DNA from: Beta vulgaris subsp. vulgaris
Taxonomy: Eukaryota > Streptophyta > Magnoliopsida > Caryophyllales > Amaranthaceae
DNA: 64,000 bases
Assembly (NCBI RefSeq): GCF_026745355.1
Contig: NC_079202.1
Span: forward strand, 10,403,487 to 10,467,486
Direction: 5' to 3'
The notes under the pieces were generated by a model, which did not search any database, was not told the DNA's origin, and worked only from the letters and a program-made list of their open reading frames with translations. Shown piece by piece: positions 22,701 through 33,297 of this stretch (positions are counted from its first letter, which is position 1; every line of letters starts with the position of its first letter). A program made the position numbers and the translations under genes.

Positions 22701-23452
22701 TTTCATTTCTTGAGGCTCTCCCTTTGACCCTTTTGTAAAAGAAGGCTGTCGTTTTGTCACCTAATTCGTCCCATCTTGACTTTGCACGTTGTTTCCAGAA
22801 AACTGTTTTATCCTCGATGGAGTTTAGGACCTTGTTTCTAATGTCTTGATCTTGGTCAGCTTGTGAAGGATGAGTGATACCCATTTGGTGGTCCGAAAGA
22901 GTGTTGTTAATATCCATCCAATTGATATTATTTTGCTTCTTGTAGTTTAAGACCCAATTCCTAATCCTTCTAAGACTATTCTGAATTTTCCTTTGAAGGA
23001 TGAAGGATGAAGATCCTGAATGATTTTCTTTCCATTCCTCTTGAAGAATCTCAGTTATTTCTTTGTGGTTTAGACTCCAAGCATCCAGTCTATATGGTCT
23101 TTTTTTCTTTCTCGTGGATTGCTCATATAACTGAAGAATAATTGGGCTATGGTCAGAGAGGAGAATTGGTAGATTCCAGATTTCTGCATTTGGAAAAGAG
23201 GATTTCCAAGCGTTGTTGCAAAAGGCTTTATCAATGCGCTCGTAAATTGCTTCATTATTTGATCGATTATTCGTCCAGGTAAAATTGACCCCCTGGTACG
23301 GCAAATCAAACAGATGATTCCTTAACTTCCAATCCAAGAAATCTTTTGCCCCTTTGAGATCCTTTGTCCCTCCTATTTTCTGTTGGTTTGTTTCCACTTG
23401 ATTAAAGTCCCCCATTAAAAGCCATTTCCCCACATTAGAGTCTAATAAGGTA
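19734..23452 (-). pseudogene. LINE ORF2, C-terminal part: reverse transcriptase and RNase H
   Basis: The main frame (about 23469-20056) continues the endonuclease with 'GKWLLMGDFNQV'. It then shows the reverse transcriptase landmarks 'KSPGPDGTP', 'VDLSKAYDRI', 'GLRQGDPLSSYIF' and the catalytic 'FADDALFFF', and a zf-RVT region with 'FPKWKHFLWRI' and 'ICCLCKLHDETTTHLLRDC'. The RNase H domain starts in another frame (about 20155 downward: 'NHVVDGAWKK', 'SAEQAEAYAILKAL') and changes frame again near 19893 before 'KLAHNLAKLARNS' and a TAA at 19734-19736. At least two frameshifts therefore lie in the RNase H region. The upstream end is the CACTA insertion at 23452. Confidence 0.9.
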
Positions 23453-23487
23453 CACAACAAGAATGTCACCCTTTTCCGTCTGCCAAA

Positions 23488-23833
23488 ATCGGACGCTAAA
23501 AACGCGGGAACGGACGCTAAAGTTATTAGCGTCCGTCAACGGACGCTAAAAAGACTGATGCAAAACCCCTAGTCGCTAATTCTTCGATTAGCGTCCGCTA
23601 AGCGGACGCTAAAAGTTTAGCGTCCGAATTTTCAAATTTAGCATCCGACTTTAGGGTCGGACGCTAATTAGCATCCGACTTTAGAGGCGGACGCTAATTA
23701 GCGTCCGACTTTAAAGTCGGATGCTAATTAGCGTCCGCCTCTAAAGTCGGATGCTAATTAGCGTCCGCCTCTAAAGTCGGATGCTAATTAGCATCCGACT
23801 CTAAAGTCGGATGCTAAATTTGAAAATTCGGAC
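23488..23833 (+). repeat. Left subterminal repeats of the CACTA element
   Basis: About 20 copies in both directions of a TCGGACGCTAAT-like unit, many paired as palindromes (GGACGCTAATTAGCGTCC). Such arrays are known transposase-binding sites in CACTA elements and can fold back. Confidence 0.85.
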
Positions 23834-24977
23834 GGTAATTCTCTTTTTTTTTTTTTCAAATGTAATGTTTCAAGCTTGTATTTGTATGGTGCAATGTTGA
23901 AACTTTTTAGTAACCACTTTTTCTTGGTTATTGTGTTGGGTCAAACTTGTCACTATCTAATATAATAATGCAAATTTAGAGGAAAAATCATAATTATTAT
24001 TATATGTAATAAAAGTAATTACAATATAAATCAAAATCTGTGAATAATTTACAACCTTACTTAAATAAATAATAACAAAAAATCTATCTAATACATTAGA
24101 AAGAATTCATTTCTTCTTCAATATTACAAATTTTCAATCTTCAACCTTTCCAAAGTCATCCTATCAAACCCAAGCAAACCTGCAAAAGAAAAAAAATCAC
24201 AATTAGTACACTATTTACTATACTAAAGTCATAAATATCCTCACATACTATTTCAACATGCTCAAATCAGAAATAGTTCATTATGTTGTATACAGAAATA
24301 TAGATGCTAAAATACAGAAATATATATTAACAAAAATATAGATACTACCGAATTAGATGATAAAACATGCTCAAATGTTCAACACTAGAAATTGAAGGGA
24401 TTCAGTCGCCAACAATACACACCAACAGATTCAGTCAGATGATCTATACTAAACGAAAAACAGCAAAAATTACAAAGATAAATAAAGAGTTAGCCTACGA
24501 TAAATATACACAAAAAACCTTAAAATCAAAACGTGAGTTATTATGTTGTATCCAATGAATGTAAATCTTTTTAAGTACTAAACTGGTGATCCTAAAAGAA
24601 GAATAAACTCATTTAGCTAGATACTCCTACCAACTGCGATTAGGAACTCATAAAAGAAAGATACAGAAGAAACTGATAAATCTGGCAATCACCAACTGAT
24701 GGACAATCAAACATTAATTATGGGATTCACCAGAGGCAGTGCCTCAACCTTCAGTATCAGTTCCACCAGGCAAGCTGGAGATACAAAATTTTACAGGACA
24801 CATTCATTAACCAATTTATAGGCATTACATGCCAAATGATGCCCATAATAACGAGGCAAAGTTTATTCAGCCATAAAACCACTTTCAGATGAGATTCAAT
24901 TCATCCGTCCAAACCAACATGATAAAACTCACAAACATGAGAAGATAAGATTTCAGTACAGCACTTACGAAACAGAT

Positions 24978-25031
24978 CTACTTTGATGAAGACTCACTCT
25001 GCTTCTTTGGTGCAGGCTTCAGAAGAGGATC
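24978..25031 (-). pseudogene. Possible captured last exon of an unidentified gene
   Basis: On the minus strand an AATATAG acceptor is followed by an 18-codon phase-0 stretch, 'DPLLKPAPKKQSESSSK', then TAG. The Lys- and Ser-rich C-terminus with a stop looks like a terminal exon. I do not recognise the gene, and chance cannot be excluded for such a short segment. Confidence 0.3.
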
Positions 25032-26287
25032 CTATATTAAAATAGATGAGAAAAAATGAACTTCATTTGGACTACGATCATAAGCATCAGAGAATTGACA
25101 GCTAAGGAGTAAATAGATTAGTTAATCATATATGGATGCATTATACCATTGATTAAACGCAAAAGAAGGGTGCTGTTCTATTCAACTAACTCAGCTTGAA
25201 TCGATCTAGACTTATCTAAAATTATCGATCTAAAATTATCATAAGCATCAGAGAATTGACAGCTAAGGAGTAAGATATGTTTCCTACAAGAGAGAGAGCT
25301 GCAGGGTTGTATTCAGCTTTACCTTTCGCCTTTGCACAGTTCTCTTCCTACTATTTGTTTAGTTTTATTCCAATTTCCAGCTGCTTGCTGAAGTTTATCA
25401 TTTATGTGCTCAATTGCTCATCTGGGATTGTGTTAATAAGGGTGTAGTATAAAAGTGAGGATGAAAGTGATGTTTCTACTTTCTAGCTTTATAGAGAATG
25501 TTCATCAAGACTATAAAATATGAATGCTCTTGTGTGTTTGAAATCTGCTATTACTTGTTCTTAGTCCGCGATTCATATACTTTCACATAAATCATGAATT
25601 TCAGCTTTTATGTGAATTAATGCTCTGACAAGCCTTGCATATAAAACTATATGTGGTGTTTAATGGAATTGTATGGTCAAATTCTAAAATGTTTAGACTA
25701 GACAATTAATATTTCCTTGATCAGAACTATAAAATGCCAAGAGTGTTGCACTCAGGCATGTTATTTGAAGATTCAGTTGTAACTCTGAGAGCAAAATGCA
25801 TGAATGTTGCTACTGGTAATAACCATATTTGGTCTCAGACAGATCACTTCATTTATCTTAAGGCCCTAAAGAATTAGAACCTACACTTCACTAACCCTCC
25901 ACTTCCTCAATGAATGACTGCATAGCCAACCCAAAGAGCTCCTCTACTTCTTAATTTACAACAACCAAGTATGATTGACAACAATATAACAAAGCAACAC
26001 GCACGCCCTGCCAGTTCCTCGCGGCGCTCTCGATTCGGCCAATTTAGCACAGTTTCTCCAAGACCTCTTAGCAAAGAAAGATGCACTAATATGAAATACC
26101 TAATGCAACAAAAACAAATTCTGATACATTTGTCCTAACTGAAACAAAAACATACATTTCACATTGCATTTCACCTAAACTTGCAGAATAATGAAACAAG
26201 CAAAAAAAAGAATTAAGCGCTAACGTATATAGAAACACAACAGAATAATAATTAAGAAAGTAAGAAAAGTGAAAGGGGGAAGGAAAC

Positions 26288-26433
26288 CTGGAGAGGGGTT
26301 GAAGGAGGGAAGGGTCAAAATGGTCATTCCAACCGCAATCAATGAGAAAATTGAAGCCATCAATGGAAACAAGGTAAGAAAGTGGGTTTTCATTGTATAC
26401 GCCACACAGTGGAGTCACTTGTACCGATGTTCC
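26288..26433 (-). pseudogene. CPSF100: Captured exon 1 of the polyadenylation factor CPSF100 (CPSF2)
   Basis: The minus strand encodes 'GTSVQVTPLCGVYNENPLSY' followed by 'LVSIDGFNFLIDCGWND' and 'LLQPLSR', the highly conserved N-terminus of the plant CPSF100/CPSF2 metallo-beta-lactamase-fold protein of the mRNA 3'-end processing complex. The segment ends at an intact CCAG|GTTTCC donor, as if copied from genomic DNA with its intron. The expected start methionine codon is lost: the codon before GGA reads TGG. Only this exon is recognisable, so it is a captured gene fragment and not a working gene. Confidence 0.85.
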
Positions 26434-26589
26434 CCAAATACCCAAACCACCCACGAACCCAAAGCCCCACCAACCCGAACCCCCACACAAGCCGGAAAGC
26501 ACCACCATCCCCGAACAACCCCACGAACAGACCCACCCAAACCAAAACAACAAATCCAAAAACCAAACCCAAACAACAGCGAAAACGAA

Positions 26590-26835
26590 CATCCAAAAGG
26601 AAAACTGAAAACAAAAATTCAAAAACTGAAATTTACAACCAAAATGAAAATTCAAAAAACGAAAATTAAAAACTGAAATTTAAAAAGCGAAAATTAAAAA
26701 ATTGAAAATTGGAAAACGGAAATCCAAAAACAGAAATTCAAAACGAAACTTGAAAAATGAAAATCCAAAACCGAGAAATTCAAAAACTGAAAATCCAAAA
26801 ATGAAAATTCAAACGACAATTAAAAATAAAATAAA
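26590..26835 (+). repeat. Degenerate AAAATTGAAA-type repeats
   Basis: A purine-rich strand with many variants of (A)nCTGAAATT / GAAAATTCAAAAA. It lies between the captured CPSF100 exon and the right arm of the CACTA element. Low complexity, no coding meaning. Confidence 0.6.
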
Positions 26836-27034
26836 TATACCTGATAAAGAAGCGGCGGTGATACTTGAAGACGGCGATGATGCTCAGAGAGAGAAGCGCG
26901 ATGACGCGAGAGAAATAACGAAATACCAGATCTGAGGAAAATGAATAGTTTGAGGGAGAATTGAGTGAGAGAGAGAGGTTTATTTCTTAGTTAGCCAATT
27001 GGACGGTTTGGTCGATTGTTTGGTAAGACCAATA

Positions 27035-27245
27035 AAATAGCGTCCGCCAAACGGACACCAATTTAATTAACGGACGCTAATTAGTGTCCGTTTTGTAAAC
27101 GGACGTTAATTAGCGTCGGTTTACAATAACGGACGCTAAAAAACAAGAAAGCTGACGCTAATCTGCGTCTGTTATATATCAGACGTTAATTTTGAATTTA
27201 CCGTCCAATTGTACTTCGGACGCTAAATTCAGACGCTAAAAAGGC
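27035..27245 (+). repeat. Right subterminal repeats of the CACTA element
   Basis: Multiple direct and inverted copies of AGCGTCCG / CGGACGCTAA and variants (AGTGTCCG, GACGTTAAT), mirroring the left array and running up to the right terminus. Confidence 0.8.
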
Positions 27246-27262
27246 GGATTCTTGTTGTGGTA

Positions 27263-27631
27263 GTTAAGGAAGTCCAGACTTCTCTCCTATCACAGATATA
27301 AGGCGATCCGTAAACAAACGCAACTAAATATTCATTGCCTACAACATCCAGAATTTTACAGCTTACATAGTTAGGGGAGGAGGAAAGAACAGAAACAACA
27401 ACATTCGGGACAACAAACAAATAACCCTCCCTTACTTCCGACTGAGTCGGACCCCGTACACCCTTTAAAACCTAGCCTATTGAAAATTGGCTCCAAGGCC
27501 GCAACTGAATTTTTTGTTTCAGACAGAAAAATAACATCTAACTTCTTATCATTGGCAGTGCTAGACAGGAACCTTAAAGTTTGAGGACTAAGGCTTTTGA
27601 GTCCTCTACAATTCCAGCTGAGGAGATTCAT
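27263..27631 (-). pseudogene. LINE ORF2, N-terminal endonuclease part
   Basis: The ATG at 27631 starts 'MNLLSWNCRGLKSLSPQTLR', the classical opening of plant LINE APE-type endonucleases, followed by 'DVIFLSETKNS'. Frame is lost near 27415 in a TTTGTTTGTTG tract: 'GSKGGLFVCC' in one frame continues as 'VVSVLSSSPNYVSCKILD' in the next. The part ends at the CACTA insertion with 'WTSLT'. The start codon overlaps the stop of the upstream frame (ATGA), which suggests termination-reinitiation. Confidence 0.88.
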
Positions 27632-28874
27632 ATCATCAAGAAAGGCTGTGGGTCAGCCGCACCGTCAATTCGTCTCTTCGAATCATTCTTGACCTTGATT
27701 ACCGTAGTTTTGGTTGCTGAAGAAGAAGAGCTTCCAGAATCCTGTCCAAGGTTGTCAGTCTTATCGTCATCACTAAGACCAAATTTCAGCAGCCCTTTAC
27801 CTTTAGTTTTTCTTTGACGTTTGATTCTCTTTGATTTCCCTAACTGTGTAGGGTCTTCTGAGGGAGGGAAGTTAAGATCGAACAGTTTTTGAGCATTGAT
27901 TTTTTGAGCTTCCTTCTCGAAGTTGTGAAGGTACTGAGACAAAATTCCTTTCGGCTCCCAAACTCTTTCTTCCTTCTTTTATTTTCGCGAATTGGAGAAG
28001 GAATGGAAATGGTTGGGCTTTCAAGAGTAGAGCTTTCAGAGAGAGAAGGGTTTAGAGCCATAGTTTCAATTTCGTAATCCCAATCCTCAAAGGGAGGATC
28101 AGAGAGAGCCGAGCTAAAAGAGTTGGGCGATTTCGGAGTGTTTGGGGGAGTTTGAATATCAGAGAGAGAATCAGACGAGGAGCTAGTGAAAAAAGACAGG
28201 TTTTCAGTGAATTTATAAGGGATTTCCTTCGAATGCATTGACTGTTTGTCTTTATGTGGGGTTAGTTTGACAGGTGGGATTCTAGGGGTAGTATTGACAA
28301 AGCTGTCGACAATTTCCCAATCCGAAAAGGAGAGAGAAGTGGTCCTAAATTTCCTCTTTTGGTACGATCTATGAGCCACGTGCTCATTATCCACAAACAA
28401 AGGACAGGGAGATTTGGATTCTTTGCACGAATGGGTTTTTTTGGTTAAAAGGGCAGCGATGACTTCATCATGACTAAGCTGTGTGTTTTCAGTAGCACTT
28501 TCGATAGTGTAATCCTGAGATTTTTCCAAGTTTAAAGGGTCGAAAGAATTTTTGCATGGTAGGGAGAAATCCCGAACTGGAGAGTTTGGTGGATTTTTGA
28601 AAGTAAGAGTTTCTTCTTCGAGAGATTCGAAATCGAATGGGGCTGAGTGCGAAGGAGAGATAGCATCCAAGTAGGTCAGAGATCCAAATGGGATGAAATA
28701 GTCGCTATATGGGTCGTGGGGAATGAGGAGACGGTCATCATCGGTGATTTGCACATTTGTGAAGAGAGAGGCTAAGTTGACAGCTTCATAGGGGGGAAAG
28801 AAGTTTAGGTGATGGTTGTTGTTTTCTTGGGGAGGGTGTGAAGAATCAGGATGAACTCTAGAGGAGGATGCCAT
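27628..28874 (-). pseudogene. Unrecognised Ser/Pro-rich module between LINE ORF1 and ORF2
   Basis: From an ATG at 28874 ('MASSSRVHPDSSHPP') it runs for about 410 codons of Ser-, Pro- and Asp-rich sequence ('NLASLFTNVQITDDD', 'DWEIVDSFVNTTPRIPP', 'SDIQTPPNTPKSPN'). It shifts frame near 27980 in an A/G-rich tract, then continues ('LFDLNFPPSEDPTQL', 'KRIKRQRKTKGKG') to a TGA at 27628-27630. It is in frame with ORF1 through a ~310-nt spacer that looks non-coding and contains TATA-like AT-rich DNA. It could be a LINE-specific extension or a captured host sequence. I recognise no domain. Confidence 0.5.
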
Positions 28875-30659
28875 TTTTGGTATTTTTTTGATATGTTTCG
28901 AGAAAAGGAAATGTTGTAATTTCATTAGGGGATGGGGTAGATATAAATAGGAATAAATAGTGGACATGAAGAGGTCAGTAGAAGGAGAATAAACAGAAGA
29001 AACTCTCTTCTTCACTAGAAGTGTCAGTAGAAGAGTACTGAAAATGCTTTGGAAGAAGATATCCGGGTGTTTTTTGAAAAACTTGGTTTGGGGATTTACA
29101 ATACTACCCTTCTTTTGTGAGAGGAGGATAATATTGTACATTCCTCTAATGACTAACACAGCTGAAAATAGTTGAAACTTACCTGGATTTTGTCGAGTCA
29201 CCTCCTTCTTCTGGTAGTTGGGAAGGTTGAAGTCTAATAACTCCTCACTTCTTTTCTTCCTCTTTTTAAAATTTCCTGATATCTCCTTAACTTTTTGCCC
29301 AGCTGGATCTCCTTTCCTCTTATGCAGGTTGACGAGCATTGAATGCTCCTTGGGGATTGAATTCTTTGCGTTGCCTTGGACTTTGAAAACTGTGGTCGTT
29401 GCCTCTACAGTGCTCTGTAATTTTTGACGTCCTGGCTTGCATTGATGAAAATTGATGATCTTCAAACTTCCGCTAACAGACGCACTTGGGATTTTCCGTA
29501 CGCCTTGATTCATCAATGGAACTTGATTTTTGCTTTTATGAGAATGCTGATTTCCAGAACTGTGATCCCTTTTCCTTTTTGAAGTACCTGCAGAATGAGA
29601 ATCATTCCTGTTTGCATCCAATGCGACGTTATGGTTCCCTTCTTTGTTCCTTGACTGACCCTCAGAATTTCCATTGTTTTGCGGAGGGGAGTCGTCATTG
29701 TTGGAAGAGTCGCTGGAACTTGAACCGTCATTGTTGTTGTTGTTGTTGTTCTCATCTTCATCAATGGTTTGTTCGGACAAGCTATCTCCCTCTGCGTCTC
29801 TTTCTTCTGAGTGTTGGACAAGATTTATACGCGTCGTTCTAAGCCTCTCCACCCTTTTTAGCCCTATGAGCTTGTTGGTAAATAACGGGGTGATGAATGG
29901 GGATACGATAGGCAGAAAAATTCCTTGACCTATGTCTTCGAGAACCATTGCAAAGTGATTCTTAGCAACTGCCATTGGGATTCTGCATCTAGGTCTCCTG
30001 TGACCAATTCTTCCGCACTTGGAGCAGAAGGTAAAGACGCCTTCGTACCTAAAGTCTACCCAGACCCTAGGCCCTTCTTGTCTGTTGAAGTATACTCCTG
30101 GCACTAGCGGGTTATTTATGGGGATGAGGACTTTTGCTCGTAGGTAATCCTTGAAGCCTTCCTTCAGTGAGTTTGAATCAAAATATAGGATAGTTCCTAG
30201 TTTTTCTAGAGCTCTTCTTGCCACACTCAATTTGTTATACAAAAGGGGGAGGCCTTCCACTTTTATCCAGATGGGGGTTCTCTGGAAGGAGTGGGAAGAA
30301 AAGGAGTTTTGGGGTTGGCATTTTGTAAATAAAATGAGAGCCCCTTGAAAATTTGCTGATCCTATTTCAATCAGACCAGCTCGATCACGATCATCAGTGC
30401 AAAGGAAGAAAAAGATTTTTCCAACTTTCTTGACTTGGATAGAATCGTGAGTTATCCATGAAGATGTAACCCAGTTCGAAATTTGTTGTTCCGTGAACTC
30501 ACGAATATCTTTAACTTTTCCAAGGATTGTGTTGTAAAGAATGTAATCATCTTGATTTGTATCCTGGTCTTCTGATTCAATTTGGATTCCAACTCTCCTG
30601 AGAATGTTAGATTCCTGATTGTGGTGATGATGATGATGTGGATTATTTTGATTATTCAT
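28875..30659 (-). CDS. LINE ORF1: DUF4283 and CCHC zinc-knuckle protein, with spacer
   Basis: The start is taken at the ATG at 30659 ('MNNQNNPHHHHHHNQ'); the frame is open further upstream only from non-ATG codons. The DUF4283-like part includes 'ILGKVKDIREFTEQQISN' and 'FQRTPIWIKVEGLPLLYN'. The zinc knuckle is 'CSKCGRIGHRRPRCR'. A low-complexity N/S/D region and a basic region ending 'FKKRKKRSEELLDFNLP' follow. Plant LINE ORF1 products bind RNA and form the retrotransposition RNP. Convincing ORF1 coding seems to end near 29185, where a CCAG|GTAAGT donor-like sequence occurs. The frame stays open through a spacer into the next module. Confidence 0.8.
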
Positions 30660-30890
30660 GTTATTGGTTGATGAAAGGGTGGTTAGGATGTGGTGGAAAA
30701 ATGTGTTTGATTTAGAAGAAACAAAAGCACTCCCTCTTCTAGGTTTTTTAGAGAGAGATGGTCTCACTTTTTAGAGAGAAGATACTATGCCTTTCTCAAT
30801 GTCATACTTTTATGTTTTTACCCCCCTTCGTTCCAAAAATATATTTTCATTTCTCCTTTCTATATTTGATCCTAACTAAGCAGGCTTGAT

Positions 30891-31543
30891 TAGAGATGGC
30901 AATGGGTAGGATCTGGACAGGGTCCTCTAGGATCCAGATCCAGATCCGTTTTTTAGGCAAGGATCCATATCCTACCCGGATCCACTGGGTAATAAGAATG
31001 AGGATCCAGATCCGTATGGATCCTATGGATCCGGGTCCTAAACGGATCCAAAACGGATCTTTGCCTATTGTCTTCAAACTAAACTAATTTTCACAATAAT
31101 TAAAGATTTTAAATAATAAAGTCATCTAATATCAACCAAACAATACATTTAAATTTTGAAAAATAACTACTTACAACTATTCAATTATCAAATTGTAGAT
31201 TAGTTATCAACCCAATTTTCGACCTTAATTATCCACTAAATTCGCACAAAAATCACACAATAATTAGAATAATAATCTGAAATTCAAGCGAAAATCCGTT
31301 TTACATGTAATAACTAATATTATAATATTACCAAAATATAATATTAAATTATAATAATATTATAAAAATGGGTAAACGGATCTGGATCTGGGTAATGATA
31401 TAGGACCCGGTCCAAATCCGTTTTTTTCAAGGAGGATCCAGATCCTACCCGGATCCATAGGGTCCAAAATTTGAGGATCCAGCGTCAAAAATGGATCTGG
31501 ATCCACGGATCCGGGTAGGGTCCATTACCCACTGCCATCTCTA
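30891..31543. mobile_element. hAT-type non-autonomous element, 653 bp
   Basis: The ends are TAGAGATGGCAATGGGTA and its near-perfect complement (TACCCACTGCCATCTCTA), with the 8-bp duplication GGCTTGAT (30883-30890 and 31544-31551). The arms are packed with GGATCC/GGATCT repeats that form inverted pairs; the centre is AT-rich. No coding capacity. Confidence 0.9.
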
Positions 31544-31643
31544 GGCTTGATATGTAGAATATCATCCTTGTTGTGAAAAAGTTATATCAATATATCAGAA
31601 AGTGTATTGTATTCGTATTGATGTAAAATTGATTTCTTACATT

Positions 31644-33127
31644 CAGGGTCGTTCTTGGGCTGGGCAGGAGGGGCGTCTGCCCAGGGCCCAAGAAAATCTA
31701 GCCCAAATTTATTAAAGCTTTTAGGCTTTTATTGAAAAAGAAAAAAAGAAAAAGAAAATTTCACTTGGAAGAAAAAAGCGTGAAACGTGAGTACTGAGTA
31801 GTCTACTATTCTTCTTCAACCTTTATTACTCATTTAATTTGACAATTTCTACTCCTTGTTTCTCTCAAAATCGTTCCATATCCTCAAATTACCAAATAAA
31901 ATTTGAAAAATTTCCAAGATTAAATTAAATTCTTGAACTAAATCCCTTCTTTTCAGTTTCCCATATTCTGAAAATCTCAACATCTTTAATTAATTTTTTT
32001 TCCCAATTTTCATCCTCAGTCAATCTCCCTAATTCTCTAACAGGGTGTTTGTTTAGGGGGATTAGGGGGTGGGAATGGGATATTATATCCCCATGGGTAG
32101 ATATCCCATGTTTGTTTGAGGGGATATCTAAATTCCCATGTGAAGGGGAATGGGATTAAACCCCCTCTTATCCCACCAAAATAAGACATGAGGGGGGGGG
32201 GGGGGGCAGGTATTAGCGAGGGGATTATTTTTGGTTATGTTAAAAGATGAATTTACCCTTTACTAAAATATACTTCACCAATACTGCTTGTTCTTGTTTT
32301 GCAATCCTTCATTTAAATGGGTAAATTTGTAATTTAGCAATATATTCCCTACTTAAGTACATCATACCAAACATGGAATAATAATATTCCCAACATAATC
32401 CCACTAACATACCAAACAAGAGATATATTTAATGAATTCTCACCTTCTAACTCCATTCCCAATCCCATCCTCTAATCCTCAAACTCCCAATCCCTCATAC
32501 CAAACGCCCCGTAATTGATCTTCACAATCGAAGATGATTTTCCCCATTCTTTCTTCTTATCTTTCTCACAATTATTGGATTCAAAATTTTGATAATTTGG
32601 CAAATTTGGGCATTTATTTGTTTAAATTTTACATTTTTACTGCATGTCACTTCGCGAAGTGCCGAAGTTCTAATTTGGTAGACAAAATCGAAGATTCGAA
32701 GGGGGTAAAGAATAGAAAATTCTGAAATTTTTGCTACTTCGTCTTCAATGATTTGGGTAAATTTTTTTTGTTCTTGCTAATATTCCTATTTTTTAGAAGA
32801 ATTTGATCTAAAATAAATTAGACTTGTTCACTTGTTTGTAATTTTTTTAATCTGATTTTCATATCTGCCAATATGCGTGTAGTATTCTTGTAATCTTGTT
32901 ATGAGTTTTGTGTTGTTGCTAATATTCCTAATTTCCTATTTTTTAGAAGAATTTAATCTAAAATAAAGTAAACTTGTTCACTTGTTTGTAATTTTGTTTT
33001 TCTAATTTTCATATATGTCGATTTGCATACAGCGTAGTATTCTTGTAATTTTATTCAAATTATAGAAAGGTAAAGGGCCCATTTTCACACTTTGCCTAGG
33101 GCCCATAAAATGTCAGGAACGGGGTTG
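31644..33127. mobile_element. hAT-type element inside the Copia LTR, 1484 bp
   Basis: Its ends (CAGGGTCGTTCTTGGGC and the complement of GTCAGGAACGGGGTTG) are imperfect inverted repeats. The flanking duplication is CTTACATT/CTTACATC. The intact LTR reads CTTACATTGATGG at this spot, confirming the empty site. No transposase frame is visible. The subterminal region has GGGCCCA motifs on both sides. Confidence 0.8.
32041..32511. mobile_element. Tourist-like (PIF/Harbinger) MITE nested in the hAT
   Basis: It starts CAGGGTGTTTGTTTAGG and ends as the complement of CGGGGCGTTTGGTATGAGG, flanked by TAA (32038-32040 and 32512-32514). It contains a run of 15 G (32192-32206). Confidence 0.75.
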
Positions 33128-33297
33128 CTTACATCGATAGTATTTATAAGCAAAAATTTTCTACTCTGCACAGTTGTAAATTCAACGATTTCAGCGCACG
33201 CGGCGGAAGAAAATTTACCTGGCATGCATTAAATGCATGCAGGAAATGTGGACTTCACATGTAACAGTGAAATTTACCATTCCACTGTTTCTCAACA

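Larger units (their letters stand above)
23453..27259. mobile_element. CACTA-type DNA transposon, 3807 bp, carrying host-gene pieces
   Basis: The ends are CACAACAAGAAT and its exact complement ATTCTTGTTGTG, with a 3-bp duplication GTA (23450-23452 and 27260-27262), the CACTA/EnSpm pattern. Removing the element and one GTA rejoins the LINE ORF2 frame. Subterminal arrays of GCGTCCG-type repeats mark both arms. No transposase frame is present, so it moved in trans. It holds a captured CPSF100 exon and possibly another gene's last exon, and is thus a Pack-type element. Confidence 0.92.
19690..30783 (-). mobile_element. Full-length LINE (non-LTR retrotransposon), interrupted by a CACTA element
   Basis: A 14-bp duplication, ACTATGCCTTTCTC, flanks it (19676-19689 and 30784-30797). 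The 3' end is a poly(A) tail, seen as 14 T at 19690-19703. The 5' end on the minus strand begins near ATCTTCTCTCTAAAAAG. Without the CACTA and its 3-bp duplication the element is about 7.28 kb. It encodes ORF1 (DUF4283-type RNA-binding plus CCHC knuckle), an unusual middle module, and ORF2 (endonuclease, reverse transcriptase, zf-RVT, RNase H). Ends and target site are intact, but several frameshifts suggest it is no longer autonomous. Confidence 0.92.
31569..33297 (-). repeat. Copia 3' LTR, split by a hAT element
   Basis: About 237 bp of LTR is divided by the hAT at 31644-33127. It matches the LTR at 45170-45421, including GTATTCGTATTGATGTAAA, TTTCAGCGCACGCG and CATGCATTAAATGCATGC. A polypurine tract (minus-strand CAAGGGGGG, 33298-33306) adjoins its inner edge. 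Confidence 0.9.

Noticed and set aside
26086..26655. A 189-residue Trp/Gly/Phe-rich membrane-like frame
   Set aside because: Only the CPSF100-like middle is real homology; the rest is low-complexity transposon and intron sequence read through.
23453..27259. Reading the GCGTCCG arrays as a CRISPR-like or satellite locus
   Set aside because: Units are palindromic, adjoin transposon ends and have no spacers; they are CACTA subterminal repeats.
27940..29187. The LINE ORF1 middle module as a spliced intron (GTAAGT donor at 29182, CTCAG acceptor at 27934)
   Set aside because: The phases do not match across the proposed junction, and LINE RNA should not retain an intron.
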